From positions 1-64,000 of the forward strand of contig NZ_SLZL01000018.1 in assembly GCF_004342605.1 (NCBI RefSeq): a stretch of 64,000 nucleotides of DNA, in the 5' to 3' direction. The notes beneath the pieces are model-generated. The model was not told where the DNA came from, searched no databases, and saw only the letters and a program-made list of their open reading frames with translations. Origin of the DNA: Caulobacter sp. BK020 (lineage in GTDB: Bacteria; Pseudomonadota; Alphaproteobacteria; Caulobacterales; Caulobacteraceae). This document shows positions 18,984-28,283 of the stretch, in pieces (the stretch's first letter is position 1; every line of letters begins with the position of its first letter). The translations under genes and the position numbers were made by a program.

Positions 18984-19010
18984 GGCTGAGGGGAATGGGC
19001 CGACGCGCTT

Positions 19011-21500
19011 TTATCCCACCGTCACGCTGACGGCGTCGGCCTTCAGCCCCAGCGCGGACGCCGTCACCCGCAGTTCGCCGGCTTGGCCGCGCCGCGTGCG
19101 GACGATCGCCTGGGCTAGGCCGTTAAAGGTCGTGCGCTGGCTGGCCACGTCGGGTTCGTGGCTGGTCGGATCGCCGTTGCCCACGCCGATCACGTCGGCC
19201 GCGCCCGAAACCGCGAAGCGCACCAGGGTCGCGGCGCGCGGAACCGGACGCCCCTTGGTGTCCAGCACCTCGACCTTGAGGATCGCCACATCCTGCCCGT
19301 CGGCCTTCAGCTTCGACCGGTCGGCCGTCAGACGCAGGGCGGCCGGCGCGCCGGCCGTCTCGCGGCGCTCGCGCAGGATGACCTTGCCGTTCTTGTAGCC
19401 GTGGGCCTCGATCACCCCGGCGGCGTAGGGCACGGACCATTCGACATGGTGGTTGGGCTGAACCGCGCGCACGCCCTGGCTCCTGCCGTTCAGGAAGAGC
19501 TCGACCTTGTCGCAGTTGCTATGCGCCCAGACCGCGATCGGCTGGCCCTCGCGGCCTTCCCAGTTCCAGTGCGGCAAGAGGTGCAGCAGCGGCTCGGACC
19601 GCCACCAGGCGCGGTAGTAGAAGTAGTTGTCCTTCGGGAAGCCGCAGGTATCCAGCACCCCGAAGTGCGAGCTGATGCTGGGCCAGCGGTTGAACGGCGT
19701 CGGCTCGCCGCGATAGTCGAAGCCGGTCCAGATGAAGCCCCCCGCCATCCACGGCCGCTCGGCGGCATGGCTCCACCACGTCTCGGCGGTTGTCGCCCAC
19801 CAGGGGTGATCGGTGTCGTAGGCGGGGACGTAGCTTTTGGCCTCGTCGCGGACGTACTCGCCACGCGTGGTCACCACACTGGCGCTCTCGGTGCCGATGA
19901 TCGGCAGGGTCGGGAAGCGCTCGTGGAAGGCGTCCATCTTCTCGTGGCGATAGTTGAAGCCCTGGACGTCAATCACCGCGCTGATGCCCTCGCCGAAACC
20001 ATTGTCCATGGCGGCTGTCACGAGGCGGGTCGGGTCGAGACGGTTGACCAGACGCTTCATCGTGGTGGCGACCCTGGCGCCGCGGGCCGTGCCCTGCTGC
20101 GGCTCCTCGTTGCCGATGGACCACAGGATCACCGAGGGGTGGTTGCGGTCCCGGCGGACCAGGCGCTCCAGCTCGTCCATCGAGGTGGGATCGCTGGACA
20201 TGCGGCGGGTCTCGTCGATGACCAGGATCCCCAAGCGGTCGCAAGCATCCAGCAGCTCCGGCGTCGGCGGGTTGTGCGAGGCGCGATAGGCGTTGCTGCC
20301 CATCGACTTCAGCTGCTCCAGCCGCCAGACCTGCAGGGCGTCGGGGATCGCCGCGCCGACGCCAGCGTGGTCCTGGTGATTGCAGCTGCCCTTCAGCTTC
20401 ACCGGCTTGTCGTTGAGGAAAAAGCCGTTGGCCGGGTCGAAGCGGATCGAGCGGACGCCGAAGCGGGTGATGAAGCGATCGACCACCGTACCGCCCGCCT
20501 TGGTCTCGGTGACCAGGGTGTAGAGGTGCGGGGTCTCCAGCGACCACAGCACCGGATTGGCCAGGGTCACGGTCTGCGACAGGCTCTGGCGCTCCCAGGC
20601 CGGGATGCGCCCCGCGGCCGGGGCGACGGCCAAGACGGGTTTGCCGGCGGCGTCCAGCACCGCGTGCGAGACCTCGAAGGCCTGCCCCTGGTCGCTCTCG
20701 TTGGTCAGGTCGGTGTCGATGCGCAGCGTGCCGTCAACCTTGGCGCGGACGAAGACGCCCCATTGCGGCACGTGCACCGGCGCGGTCTTAACCAGCCAGA
20801 CGTGGCGATAGAGGCCCGCGCCCTCGTAGAACCAGCCCTCGCCCAGGCTGGCGTCGACGCGCACGATCATCCAGTTGTCGCCGCCGACATTGGCGATGTC
20901 GGTGATGTCGACGCGAAACGGCGAATAACCGCTGTCCTCGCGTTCCAGGATGTAGCCGTTGACGATGACCAGGGCGTCGCGGAAGGCGCCGTCGAACTCG
21001 ATCGACAGGCGCTTGCCGGCGTCGCCGGCCGGCAGGGCGAAGCTCTTGCGGTACCAGCCTACGCTGTTCTCCGGGAACTCGCGGCCCAGCGCCTTGTAGC
21101 CGTGGGCGGCGCGCAGGTCCTCGTCGTCCGGCTTGCCCGAGGGCTTGTAGTCGGGGTTGTTGGCGAACGGCAGCTCGACGGCCCAGTCGTGCGGCAGGGT
21201 CACCGGCTTCCAGGCGCTGTCGTCGAAGTCCTTCTGGGCGGCGGCGGCCACCCACCACGACGGAGCGCTGGCGCCTTGCTTGGCATAGGTGCGCTGGTTG
21301 GCGCCGAAGCCGAAGTCCTTGGCCGGGTCCGAGGCGTGGCCTAGGGCGAAGCGCCAGTCGAAGTCCAGCGAGATCCGCTCGCGCGGTCCCAGGTCCACGG
21401 CCGCGACCGGAGCGACCTGGGCGTTCGCCGCCGCCGTCCGGGCCAGCAGCGCCGCGCCCGCCGTTGCCGCCAGCGCCTGGCGTCGGTTGATCTGGACCAT
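19011..21500 (-). CDS. GH2 beta-galactosidase, exported (possible Tat substrate)
   Basis: 829 residues. The N-terminus NRRQALAATAGAALLA resembles a twin-arginine signal, unlike the Sec signal of its paralogue at 12345. Order: sugar-binding jelly roll (FDWRFALGHASD, LPHDWAVELPF), Ig-like domain, TIM barrel about 330-640, and two C-terminal beta domains ending in the VIGVGNGDPTSHEPD motif. The acid/base is E465 in GNEEP; the nucleophile is probably E538 in GTESA. A GAGGGGA ribosome site precedes ATG 21500. It is the last gene of the galactan locus, behind the TBDR, and would split galacto-oligosaccharides released by the GH53 enzyme. A terminator-like hairpin lies in its leader (21516-21548). 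Confidence 0.9.
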   Translation of the reverse strand: MVQINRRQALAATAGAALLARTAAANAQVAPVAAVDLGPRERISLDFDWRFALGHASDPAKDFGFGANQRTYAKQGASAPSWWVAAAAQKDFDDSAWKPVTLPHDWAVELPFANNPDYKPSGKPDDEDLRAAHGYKALGREFPENSVGWYRKSFALPAGDAGKRLSIEFDGAFRDALVIVNGYILEREDSGYSPFRVDITDIANVGGDNWMIVRVDASLGEGWFYEGAGLYRHVWLVKTAPVHVPQWGVFVRAKVDGTLRIDTDLTNESDQGQAFEVSHAVLDAAGKPVLAVAPAAGRIPAWERQSLSQTVTLANPVLWSLETPHLYTLVTETKAGGTVVDRFITRFGVRSIRFDPANGFFLNDKPVKLKGSCNHQDHAGVGAAIPDALQVWRLEQLKSMGSNAYRASHNPPTPELLDACDRLGILVIDETRRMSSDPTSMDELERLVRRDRNHPSVILWSIGNEEPQQGTARGARVATTMKRLVNRLDPTRLVTAAMDNGFGEGISAVIDVQGFNYRHEKMDAFHERFPTLPIIGTESASVVTTRGEYVRDEAKSYVPAYDTDHPWWATTAETWWSHAAERPWMAGGFIWTGFDYRGEPTPFNRWPSISSHFGVLDTCGFPKDNYFYYRAWWRSEPLLHLLPHWNWEGREGQPIAVWAHSNCDKVELFLNGRSQGVRAVQPNHHVEWSVPYAAGVIEAHGYKNGKVILRERRETAGAPAALRLTADRSKLKADGQDVAILKVEVLDTKGRPVPRAATLVRFAVSGAADVIGVGNGDPTSHEPDVASQRTTFNGLAQAIVRTRRGQAGELRVTASALGLKADAVSVTVG

Positions 21501-21515
21501 GGGTGTCCCCTCACG

Positions 21516-21548
21516 AAAAAGAGGGAGGAAGCGCGTCGGCTTCCTCCC
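21516..21548 (-). terminator. Intrinsic terminator/attenuator between TBDR and GH2 genes
   Basis: On the minus strand GGGAGGAAGC and GCTTCCTCCC form a 10-base-pair stem with a 6-base loop, followed by TCTTTTTC. It lies 28 bases beyond the TBDR stop. The U-run ends a few bases before the GH2 ribosome site, so it can end TBDR transcripts and limit GH2 expression. Confidence 0.7.
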
Positions 21549-21575
21549 AGCGCAGAGTCTTGAAGGTTAGACGGA

Positions 21576-24548
21576 CTAGAACTTCAGCGTCACGTCGACG
21601 AGGTAACGGCGGCCGTAGCTGTCGTAGCGGCCGATCCGGTTGGGATCGTTGTCGCGGTACATGCGCAGCGCCTCGTTCGTCAGGTTGTTGACCTGGAAGC
21701 GGACGCCGATCTTGTCGTTGATCTGGTAGGACGAACTGAAGTCGAGGGTCTTCTCCGTCTCCAGGGTCTGCAGGTCCGCGCCGTTCCAGCCGTAGATGAC
21801 GGTCATCGGCGAGTGGTACTTCCAGCCCAGGCGCGCTTCGAATCCGTTGTTGGAATACCAGAGGTCGACCGTGGCGGTGTTCTTGGCCAGGCCCGTCATC
21901 CGCAGCGGATTATTGGCCGGCGAGAACTCCTTCAGGTTCGAGTCCACATAGGCGTAGTTCGAGTAGATGCCGAACTTGCTGAGCGGCCCCGGCAGGAAGA
22001 AGAACGGCGTCTGGAACGTCAGCTCGACGCCCTGGATGTGGCCGCTGCCGCCGTTGGCCGGGCTGGCGACCGTGTAGGTCTGGCCGCCGAACGTGGCCGG
22101 GGTCTGCTTCCAGCCGATATAGCTGTCGACGTCCTTGTAGTAGTAGGACAGCGCCACCAGGGCTTCCGGGCGGAAGTAGTACTCGGCCGAGGCGTCGAAC
22201 TGGATGGCCTCGAACGGCTTCAGCTTCGGGTTACCCGCGCTGCCGGTCCACGGGGCCCAGTTGGCCAGGGTGCGGCTGGCGCGCAGCTCGTCCAGCGGCG
22301 GACGGGCGATGACCTTGGCCAGACCCAGGCGGATCAGCTTGCCGTCGCCGAAGTCCAGCTTGGCGTTCGCCGAGGGCAGGAAGTCGGTATAGTCATTGTC
22401 CACCGTCACGGCCTTGAAAGCGCTGGCGGTGTCCTGCTGCTGGCCGTCGCTGCTGGTCTCGGTGTGGACCAGACGCGCGCCGATGTTGCCGGTGACCCAC
22501 GAGCCGCCGACGCCGTCGCCGGCGAAGTTCAGCTTGGCGAAGCCTTCATAGACCTTTTCGTTGACGGCCCAGCGCGAGGCCAGGTCCTCGGTCGCATTGG
22601 ACAGGGCGAAGGCATTGGCGCCGTAGGCGACGGCCGCCACCTTGTCGATGTCGGCGGTCAGCAGGGCCGGGACATTGGCGCCGTCGCTGAGCTTGTAGGC
22701 GGTCAGCAGACTGGTCGGGATGGTCGCGCCGGTGGCCGACGGGGCGAAGGTGAAGCGGGTGTGGTCCTTGGTGCGGTCCGAGGCGCGGACGCCGAACTGA
22801 ACGCCCTTGAAGACGCTGTCGCCGCCGAAGTCGCGGGCGAAGTCCAGGGCCGCGGCCTTCAGTTCGTCGTTCAGGCGCTCGGGACCGTCGTGCGAGCCCG
22901 CTAGGTCGGCCGTCTGGCTGAGCTTGATGCTCTCCTCGCTGGTCGTGATGGTCGGCGTCACGCCGGCGCGCCAGTCGAAGGTCGTCCAGGCCGGCCAGGC
23001 CTCGAAGCGCACGGCCTTCCAGGTGTTCTTGCGCTTGGCCTTCGAATACGAGACGTCGCCAGTGACGGTCCATTGGTCGCCAGTCCACTTGCCGTTCAGA
23101 CCGCCGGCGAACAGGTCCTTGTCCTCGGTGTACTTCGCCAGAACGGTCTGCACCGAACTGAACGGCAGGCGGGCGGCGACGACAGCGTTGTTGATCAGGG
23201 TGTAGGATGCGCCCGGCGCGTTGTAGACGCCGTCATTCCAGCCGATGTTCGACGCCGCGCCGGTGTTCCAGTTGCCCCAGTTGTTGGCGCCCCAGACGGT
23301 CTGGTCCTGGACCTCGGTGATCTTGATCTTCGAATAGAGAGCGTCGGCCTTCAGCTCGAAATTCTGGCTGGGCTTGTACTGCAGGCCCCCGGAAATCCCG
23401 GTGCGCTTCTGGTCGATGCGGCTGGCCGACATCTGCGCGCCCCAGGGCGTGTAGTCGACCTTGCCGTCGTGATTGACGTCGCTGCTGTAGTCGCTGGCCC
23501 CGGCCGGCGGACGGGCGTTGCTGTCGTTATAGCCCCAGCCCGTGAACGAGCCATAGCCGTTCTTCTGGCGTTGGGCGGTGACGCCCAGGACGACGGCCAG
23601 GTCGTCGTTCAGCTTGCGCACCCACGAGCCCGAGCCGCGGTAGCCGGTCGTGCTATAGTTCGGAATGTCCTTGCCGCCGTCATAGAACACCGGGCCGGCG
23701 CGCAGCACGAACTCGGGGCCGCGATAGTCCAGCGGATCTATGGTCGAGATGTTGATGGTCGCGGCCACGCCGCCGGCGATCAGGTCGGCCGACTGCGACT
23801 TGTAGACCTGGACGCCCGAGACGACTTCCGACGGATAGATCTCCCAGCGGACGTTACGGTCGGGCTCGGACGAGGCGACCTCGCGGCCGTTGATCGTGCC
23901 CAGCACCAGGCGGGCGCCCAGGCCGCGCACGACGGCCTGGCTGTCGTTGCCGCGGTCGCGGGTGGCGTTGACGCCGGGCAGGCGGGCGATCGACTCGGCG
24001 ATGGTGACATCGGGCAGCACGCCGATGTCCTTGGCCGAGATCGCCTCGACCACCTTGTCGGAGCCGCGCTTGACGTCCAGCGCCTCGCGCAGGCTCTTGC
24101 GCACGCCGGTGACGACGACTTCATCGAGGGCGGCGCTCTCCTGCGCCGGGGTCGACGCCGGCGCCTCGGCGGCCGACCCGGCCATGGACGACGCCGGTGG
24201 GGCGCCTTCGCGGATCAGGACCACGTTGGAGGCGGTGCGCTGGTAGTTGAGGTCCGACCCCTTGAGCAGCAGGTCCAGGGCCTGGGCGCTGGTATAGCGG
24301 CCGCGCAGGGCCGGGCTCTTGCGTCCCTGGACCACGGCCTTGGTGAACAGCACCTGGGTGTTGGACCGGTCGCCGAACGCCTTCAGCGCCTGGTCCAGGT
24401 CCTTGACCGGAATGTTGAATTCATAGGTCTGGGCGACGGCGGCCTGGGCCTGGGCCGGCGCGGCGGTCGCAAGGGCGGCCAGCAGAATGGCGCTCGCGGC
24501 GCCGGCGCAAAGGCCGTGGCGGTGTCCACGCGGACGATAGACGGTCAT
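21576..24548 (-). CDS. TonB-dependent transducer receptor with N-terminal STN signalling domain
   Basis: 990 residues with a signal peptide (LLAALATAAPAQAQA). Residues about 40-112 form a secretin/TonB N-terminal (STN) domain (FNIPVKDLDQALKAFGDRS, ALRGRYTSAQALDLLLKGSDL), the part that contacts a FecR anti-sigma factor in the periplasm. Then come a TonB-box-like LDEVVVTG, the plug (VLPDVTIAESIARLPGV, INGREVASSEPDRN) and the barrel, ending VDVTLKF. FecR and an ECF sigma gene lie immediately upstream on the same strand, with GH53 above and GH2 below. The receptor probably both imports galacto-oligosaccharides and reports their presence. Cargo is inferred from the enzymes. Confidence 0.92.
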   Translation of the reverse strand: MTVYRPRGHRHGLCAGAASAILLAALATAAPAQAQAAVAQTYEFNIPVKDLDQALKAFGDRSNTQVLFTKAVVQGRKSPALRGRYTSAQALDLLLKGSDLNYQRTASNVVLIREGAPPASSMAGSAAEAPASTPAQESAALDEVVVTGVRKSLREALDVKRGSDKVVEAISAKDIGVLPDVTIAESIARLPGVNATRDRGNDSQAVVRGLGARLVLGTINGREVASSEPDRNVRWEIYPSEVVSGVQVYKSQSADLIAGGVAATINISTIDPLDYRGPEFVLRAGPVFYDGGKDIPNYSTTGYRGSGSWVRKLNDDLAVVLGVTAQRQKNGYGSFTGWGYNDSNARPPAGASDYSSDVNHDGKVDYTPWGAQMSASRIDQKRTGISGGLQYKPSQNFELKADALYSKIKITEVQDQTVWGANNWGNWNTGAASNIGWNDGVYNAPGASYTLINNAVVAARLPFSSVQTVLAKYTEDKDLFAGGLNGKWTGDQWTVTGDVSYSKAKRKNTWKAVRFEAWPAWTTFDWRAGVTPTITTSEESIKLSQTADLAGSHDGPERLNDELKAAALDFARDFGGDSVFKGVQFGVRASDRTKDHTRFTFAPSATGATIPTSLLTAYKLSDGANVPALLTADIDKVAAVAYGANAFALSNATEDLASRWAVNEKVYEGFAKLNFAGDGVGGSWVTGNIGARLVHTETSSDGQQQDTASAFKAVTVDNDYTDFLPSANAKLDFGDGKLIRLGLAKVIARPPLDELRASRTLANWAPWTGSAGNPKLKPFEAIQFDASAEYYFRPEALVALSYYYKDVDSYIGWKQTPATFGGQTYTVASPANGGSGHIQGVELTFQTPFFFLPGPLSKFGIYSNYAYVDSNLKEFSPANNPLRMTGLAKNTATVDLWYSNNGFEARLGWKYHSPMTVIYGWNGADLQTLETEKTLDFSSSYQINDKIGVRFQVNNLTNEALRMYRDNDPNRIGRYDSYGRRYLVDVTLKF

Positions 24549-24679
24549 GGTTTTCCCTCCCGGTCCGCGGTTCGCTCTGGTGGCCGTCTTGGCTCTCGAA
24601 CCCGCGGATATGGGTTACGACGCGGTTCCTCGCGGAGCCCTCAATAAAAACTTCACAATGGCCGGCGGGCGGGGCGGGC

Positions 24680-25687
24680 TCAGCTGCGCGAACGGATCTC
24701 GACGGTGGACTCGCCGGTTGAGACGTCGACGGGAAAATAGCTCTGCACGGCCTCGACGAAGGCGGGGGTGTCGCCGGCGTTGAAGATGCCGCTGATCTTC
24801 AGGGCCCGGGCGGGGGCGTCCTCGACGACGATCTTCACCCGCGAATAGTTGTTCACCCGGGCGACGGCGTCGGCCAGGCTTTCGTCGTCGAACACCAGCT
24901 TGCCTTCGCGCCAGGCCATGGCCCGCTCGACATCGACGGCTTCGTGCATGAGCGGCGGCGCGGCGTCGGCGGCGAACACCAGTTGTTGCTGCGGCGCCAG
25001 TTCCTTCGGCGGCGGCGCTGCGCCTCGGGGCGGTGCGGCCTCGGTCACGGCCACGCGGCCCTCGACCAGGGTGACGACGACGCGCTGGCCCTCGTGCTCG
25101 ACCGTGAAGGCGGTGCCCAGGGCGGTCACGGTGCGCGTGCCGGCCCGCACCTTCATGGGGCGAGCCTTGTCCTTGGCCACCTCGAAATGGGCCCGGCCCT
25201 CGACCACCTCGGCCAGCCGCAGGGCGGGCGAATAGGCGATCTTGACCAGGGTGTTGGCGTCCAGCGAAACGCGGCTGCCGTCCGCGAGGGTGACCGTGCG
25301 CTGCTCGCCGACCGCCGTCCGCAGGGTCTGGCGGCCGTCGGGACGCAGCCGGCGCCAGCCGTAGACCGCCAGGGGGCCGGCGGCGAGGGCGGCCAGGCCC
25401 GCGGCGACGCCGCGGCGGTCGAGCGCGAATCCGCGTCGCCGCCCGATCCCGCCGGCCCGGTCCAGGGCGTCGCGGCGCAGGACCAGCAGTTCGGGCGCGG
25501 CCGCCTGGTCGCCGAACAGCGCCCAGCTTTCCTGGACGTCCTCGAACGCCTGGCGGTGTTCGGGGGCGGCGTCGCGCCAATCCTCGAAGGCCTCGAAGAT
25601 CGCGGGGTCGTCCGGCGCCTCGGCCAGGCGCACGAGCCAGCGCGCGGCCTCTTCGTGAACGATGCTGTCGGACAAGGATCGGGCCAC
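24680..25687 (-). CDS. FecR-type anti-sigma factor
   Basis: 335 residues from a GTG start with a modest AGG ribosome site. Order: N-terminal cytoplasmic sigma-binding domain (AARWLVRLAEAPDDP...FEDWRDAAPEHRQAFEDV, about 13-50), a single membrane helix near 90-108 (GVAAGLAALAAGPLAVYGW), a periplasmic FecR beta domain about 115-210 (GEQRTVTLADGSRVSLDANT), and a C-terminal STN-like domain about 255-325 that would touch the receptor. It should hold the sigma factor inactive until the receptor binds ligand. The sigma stop is 9 bases upstream, so the two are co-transcribed; the receptor follows after 131 bases. Confidence 0.9.
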   Translation of the reverse strand: MARSLSDSIVHEEAARWLVRLAEAPDDPAIFEAFEDWRDAAPEHRQAFEDVQESWALFGDQAAAPELLVLRRDALDRAGGIGRRRGFALDRRGVAAGLAALAAGPLAVYGWRRLRPDGRQTLRTAVGEQRTVTLADGSRVSLDANTLVKIAYSPALRLAEVVEGRAHFEVAKDKARPMKVRAGTRTVTALGTAFTVEHEGQRVVVTLVEGRVAVTEAAPPRGAAPPPKELAPQQQLVFAADAAPPLMHEAVDVERAMAWREGKLVFDDESLADAVARVNNYSRVKIVVEDAPARALKISGIFNAGDTPAFVEAVQSYFPVDVSTGESTVEIRSRS

Positions 25688-25696
25688 GGACCTGCT

Positions 25697-26251
25697 CTAG
25701 ACCGCGCGGGCGCGCCTTGCCAGGTGCGCCAGCGCCTTGATCATGTACTTCTCGATCGAACTCGCCGAGACGCCAAACAGCGTCGCGATCTCGGCGTGTT
25801 TCAACCCTTCCAGTCGATGCAGGATGAACACGTCGCGCGTGCGGGCGTCCAGTTCCTCCAGGGCGGTCAGCGCGGATCGCAAGGACTGCCTGCCTTGTAA
25901 GACGCGCTCGGGCGAGCGCACCTCAATAGTTTCGTCGCGATGGGCCGCCTCGGCCAGGTGTTCGGCGAAGGTCTTGGCCCGGCGGGCCCGGTCGCGCAGC
26001 AGGTTCACCGCGGTGCGGAACAGGAAGGCCTCGGGATTGTCGATCCGCTCGCCGCCGTCGCGATTGGCCCGTTGCAGGCTGCGGACCATGCGCAGGAACA
26101 CCTCCTGGGTCAGGTCCTCGGCCTCGTCGCGACGGTGGACGCGACGCAGGAAATAGCTGGTCAGCGGGCCACGATACCGCGCGCTGAGGCGATCGATCCG
26201 CCCGTCGTCGGGCGTCTCCACCTGTTGCTGCGCCGGGTTTTCCCGCGGCAT
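25697..26251 (-). CDS. ECF sigma factor, FecI-like
   Basis: 184 residues from ATG 26251, chosen over an in-frame ATG at 26338 because GAGGAGG lies 5 bases upstream while the earlier start has no good site. Region 2 is visible as YFLRRVHRRDEAEDLTQEVF with FLRMVRSLQ. Region 4 is a helix-turn-helix (LEELDARTRDVFILHRLEGL, HAEIATLFGVSASSIEKYMI). It is followed directly by its FecR, so signal passes receptor, FecR, sigma, core polymerase. Likely targets are the GH53 and TBDR promoters in the same locus. In iron systems FecI answers ferric chelates; here the GH53/GH2 neighbours point to galactan. Confidence 0.9.
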   Translation of the reverse strand: MPRENPAQQQVETPDDGRIDRLSARYRGPLTSYFLRRVHRRDEAEDLTQEVFLRMVRSLQRANRDGGERIDNPEAFLFRTAVNLLRDRARRAKTFAEHLAEAAHRDETIEVRSPERVLQGRQSLRSALTALEELDARTRDVFILHRLEGLKHAEIATLFGVSASSIEKYMIKALAHLARRARAV

Positions 26252-26375
26252 CGCGACCTCCTCGACCGGCGCGCCCCCGCGCCCGACGTTCCCCTGGTCC
26301 GACAGCCATATCGCCGTTTCCGGGGAATCTCCATTCATATTATTAAACAGACAATCGAGGATCGAGCCGGACAGG

Positions 26376-27737
26376 TCAAGGTTGCTCCGGCAGGGGAATG
26401 GCGGTCGCGCGCCCGCCGACGGTCGCGGTCACCGCCGGCGCGTCGGCCACCGAAGCGGCGGTCGCCGCCGTGGCGACCGTCACCGAGGTTCCCGGCGCCA
26501 GCCGCGTGCGGTAGACGAAGGCGTCGCCCTCGCGGACCATCGGCCGTGGGCCGACGCCGCCCAGGAAATCGCCGTCGATGAAGGCCGCGCCGGCCGTCGC
26601 CCTGGCCTTGAACGTCACTTCAACCGGCAGCACGTAGGCGTGTTTCAGCCAGCCCTCGGCGCTCTCCAGGGCGTTCCCCTTGTAATCGAACACCGCCGCG
26701 TTCTCCCAGTTGGAGCCCTTGCCCCAGCGAGTGCCGCAGGCCTTGGTCGAAACCCAGGCCGGCTCCCAGTAGAAGACGCCCGTGCCGCCGCTGGACAGCA
26801 CCAGTTGGGTCAGGTCGACCAGGTAGCGCTTCTGGCCGTCCGGCGTGGCCGGATAGCCGGCGATCAGCGAGTCCTCGCCCAGCAGGTTGGGCGAGCTGTC
26901 GGCGTTCTGCGTGGTGAACGGATAGGCCGTCTCGACCACCAGCACCTCGGCGGCGTAGGTGTGGCGCAAGCGGTTGATCGTCTGGCCCAGCTGGGCCATG
27001 GAGCGCTTGGACCACTTGCTGTAGTAGCTGAGCCCGATGATGTCGTAGTCGGTGACGCCGGCCCTGGTCGCCGCCGCGAACCACGGTTCGGCGTTCTCGG
27101 GCTGGGCGATGTGCAGCATGATCCGCGGTTTGGTCCCGGTCTCGCGGCCGGCGTCGCGCACAGCCCTGATGCCGGCGTTGAACAGCAGGGCGTTGCGGTC
27201 CCAGTGGATGGGCTCCTTGGCCTTGGCCAGGCTGGAGACGATCTCGCCATTGGTCTCGTTGCCGACCTGGACGAGGTCGGGCATCAGGCCCTCGCGGTTC
27301 AGAGCAATCAGGGTGTCGTGGGTGTAGGCGTACAGCGCCTTGGCCTGGTCTGGCGTCGACAGCCCGGCCCAGGCCTTGGGGGCGACCTGCTTATCCCCAT
27401 CGGCCCAGTCGTCGGAATAGTGGAAGTCCAGCAGCACCCGCAAGCCGGCCGCCTTGGCGCGGCGAAGGCTGCGCTTGACGTCCGCCAGGTTGGAATACTT
27501 CGTCCAGTCCGGGTCGTTCCAGATGCGGATCCGCACGGTGTCGGCGCCCGCCGACTTGAAGAACCGGTACGGGTCGACCGCCTTGCCGCCGGCCCTGTAG
27601 ACCGCGCCACAATCGTCCATCTCGTTGGCGTAGGAGATGTCGACGCCCAGATAGATCGGGGGCTCGGCGGCGCGTGCTGCAGTGAGGCTGATCAGACTGG
27701 CGGCCACGGCCAGGGTGACGCGGTGTTTGCCCCGCAT
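26376..27737 (-). CDS. GH53 arabinogalactan endo-beta-1,4-galactanase, exported
   Basis: 453 residues with a signal peptide (LAVAASLISLTAARAAE). The GH53 barrel spans about 28-365: GVDISYANEMDDCG, RIRIWNDP, LLDFHYSDDWADP-like (here DWADGDK), acid/base E161 in QVGNETNGE, nucleophile E269 in VVETAYPFT, and GTGVFYWEPAWV. A further ~85 residues form a small beta domain of unknown function (about 368-453), longer than a minimal GH53. The enzyme cuts the beta-1,4-galactan backbone of type I arabinogalactan. GGAAGGAA before ATG 27737 is the ribosome site, and a TATAAT-like box lies at 27786-27791. It is the first gene of the galactan locus. Confidence 0.93.
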   Translation of the reverse strand: MRGKHRVTLAVAASLISLTAARAAEPPIYLGVDISYANEMDDCGAVYRAGGKAVDPYRFFKSAGADTVRIRIWNDPDWTKYSNLADVKRSLRRAKAAGLRVLLDFHYSDDWADGDKQVAPKAWAGLSTPDQAKALYAYTHDTLIALNREGLMPDLVQVGNETNGEIVSSLAKAKEPIHWDRNALLFNAGIRAVRDAGRETGTKPRIMLHIAQPENAEPWFAAATRAGVTDYDIIGLSYYSKWSKRSMAQLGQTINRLRHTYAAEVLVVETAYPFTTQNADSSPNLLGEDSLIAGYPATPDGQKRYLVDLTQLVLSSGGTGVFYWEPAWVSTKACGTRWGKGSNWENAAVFDYKGNALESAEGWLKHAYVLPVEVTFKARATAGAAFIDGDFLGGVGPRPMVREGDAFVYRTRLAPGTSVTVATAATAASVADAPAVTATVGGRATAIPLPEQP

Positions 27738-27785
27738 GACGTTTCCTTCCGACGTTACTTGGCCTGGCGGCGGAAGGTGTCTGCA

Positions 27786-27791
27786 ATTATA
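27786..27791 (-). promoter_or_regulatory. Candidate -10 box for the galactan locus
   Basis: A perfect TATAAT on the minus strand, ~50 bases ahead of the GH53 start, in a short AT-rich island. No matching -35 at proper spacing is obvious. The real promoter may be read by the locus's own ECF sigma factor, so this is tentative. Confidence 0.3.
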
Positions 27792-27927
27792 CTATAAATC
27801 AAGCGCGGAGTTCTGCAGAGCCTCCCCCGAGTGGACATGCATGAGCCAGCGAGCGCCACGTCTGGCGTTCGCAAGATCGATGTTGCCAGCGCGTCCGTCA
27901 CGGCCAGGAAGCAGAGAGGACACATCG

Positions 27928-28283
27928 ATGCAAATCCAGGCGATCTACGCCGCGCTGATGACTTCGGACATGGTCCGTGCGGAGGGTTCTATGCTCGGCT
28001 TTTCGACAGGGAGCCCGATGATCGCCCCATGGACGGTTTGATCCAATGGCGCGACGTGGCGGGCGCGAATATCCAGATCTTCCAAGATCGGGAGAAGGCG
28101 GGGACAGGCAGGTTGACGATCGTCGTCCCCAAGATGGATGAAGCTCGACGATCGCTCGAAGACATGGGCGTGGCGCTGAGTGCTGAAACCGAAGGCGACT
28201 ACGGCCGGATCGCCCAGCTCTCAGACCCCGACGGGAACCGCATCACACTCGCCGAGCCGTCCTCAAGACCATCCGACGGCTAG
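27928..28283 (+). pseudogene. VOC/glyoxalase-family gene with a single-base frameshift
   Basis: ATG 27928 (ribosome site GAGAGGA) begins MQIQAIYAALMTSDMVRAEG. At about 27988 the frame must move by one base to continue as FYARLFDREPDDRPMDGLIQ and on to QLSDPDGNRITLAEP, the usual end of a vicinal-oxygen-chelate protein. Joined, the product is ~119 residues, a normal single-module length. One base is missing in GAGGGTTCTATG. Either the gene is a recent pseudogene or the assembly dropped a base. Family members include glyoxalase I and antibiotic-resistance proteins; the substrate is unknown. Confidence 0.75.
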
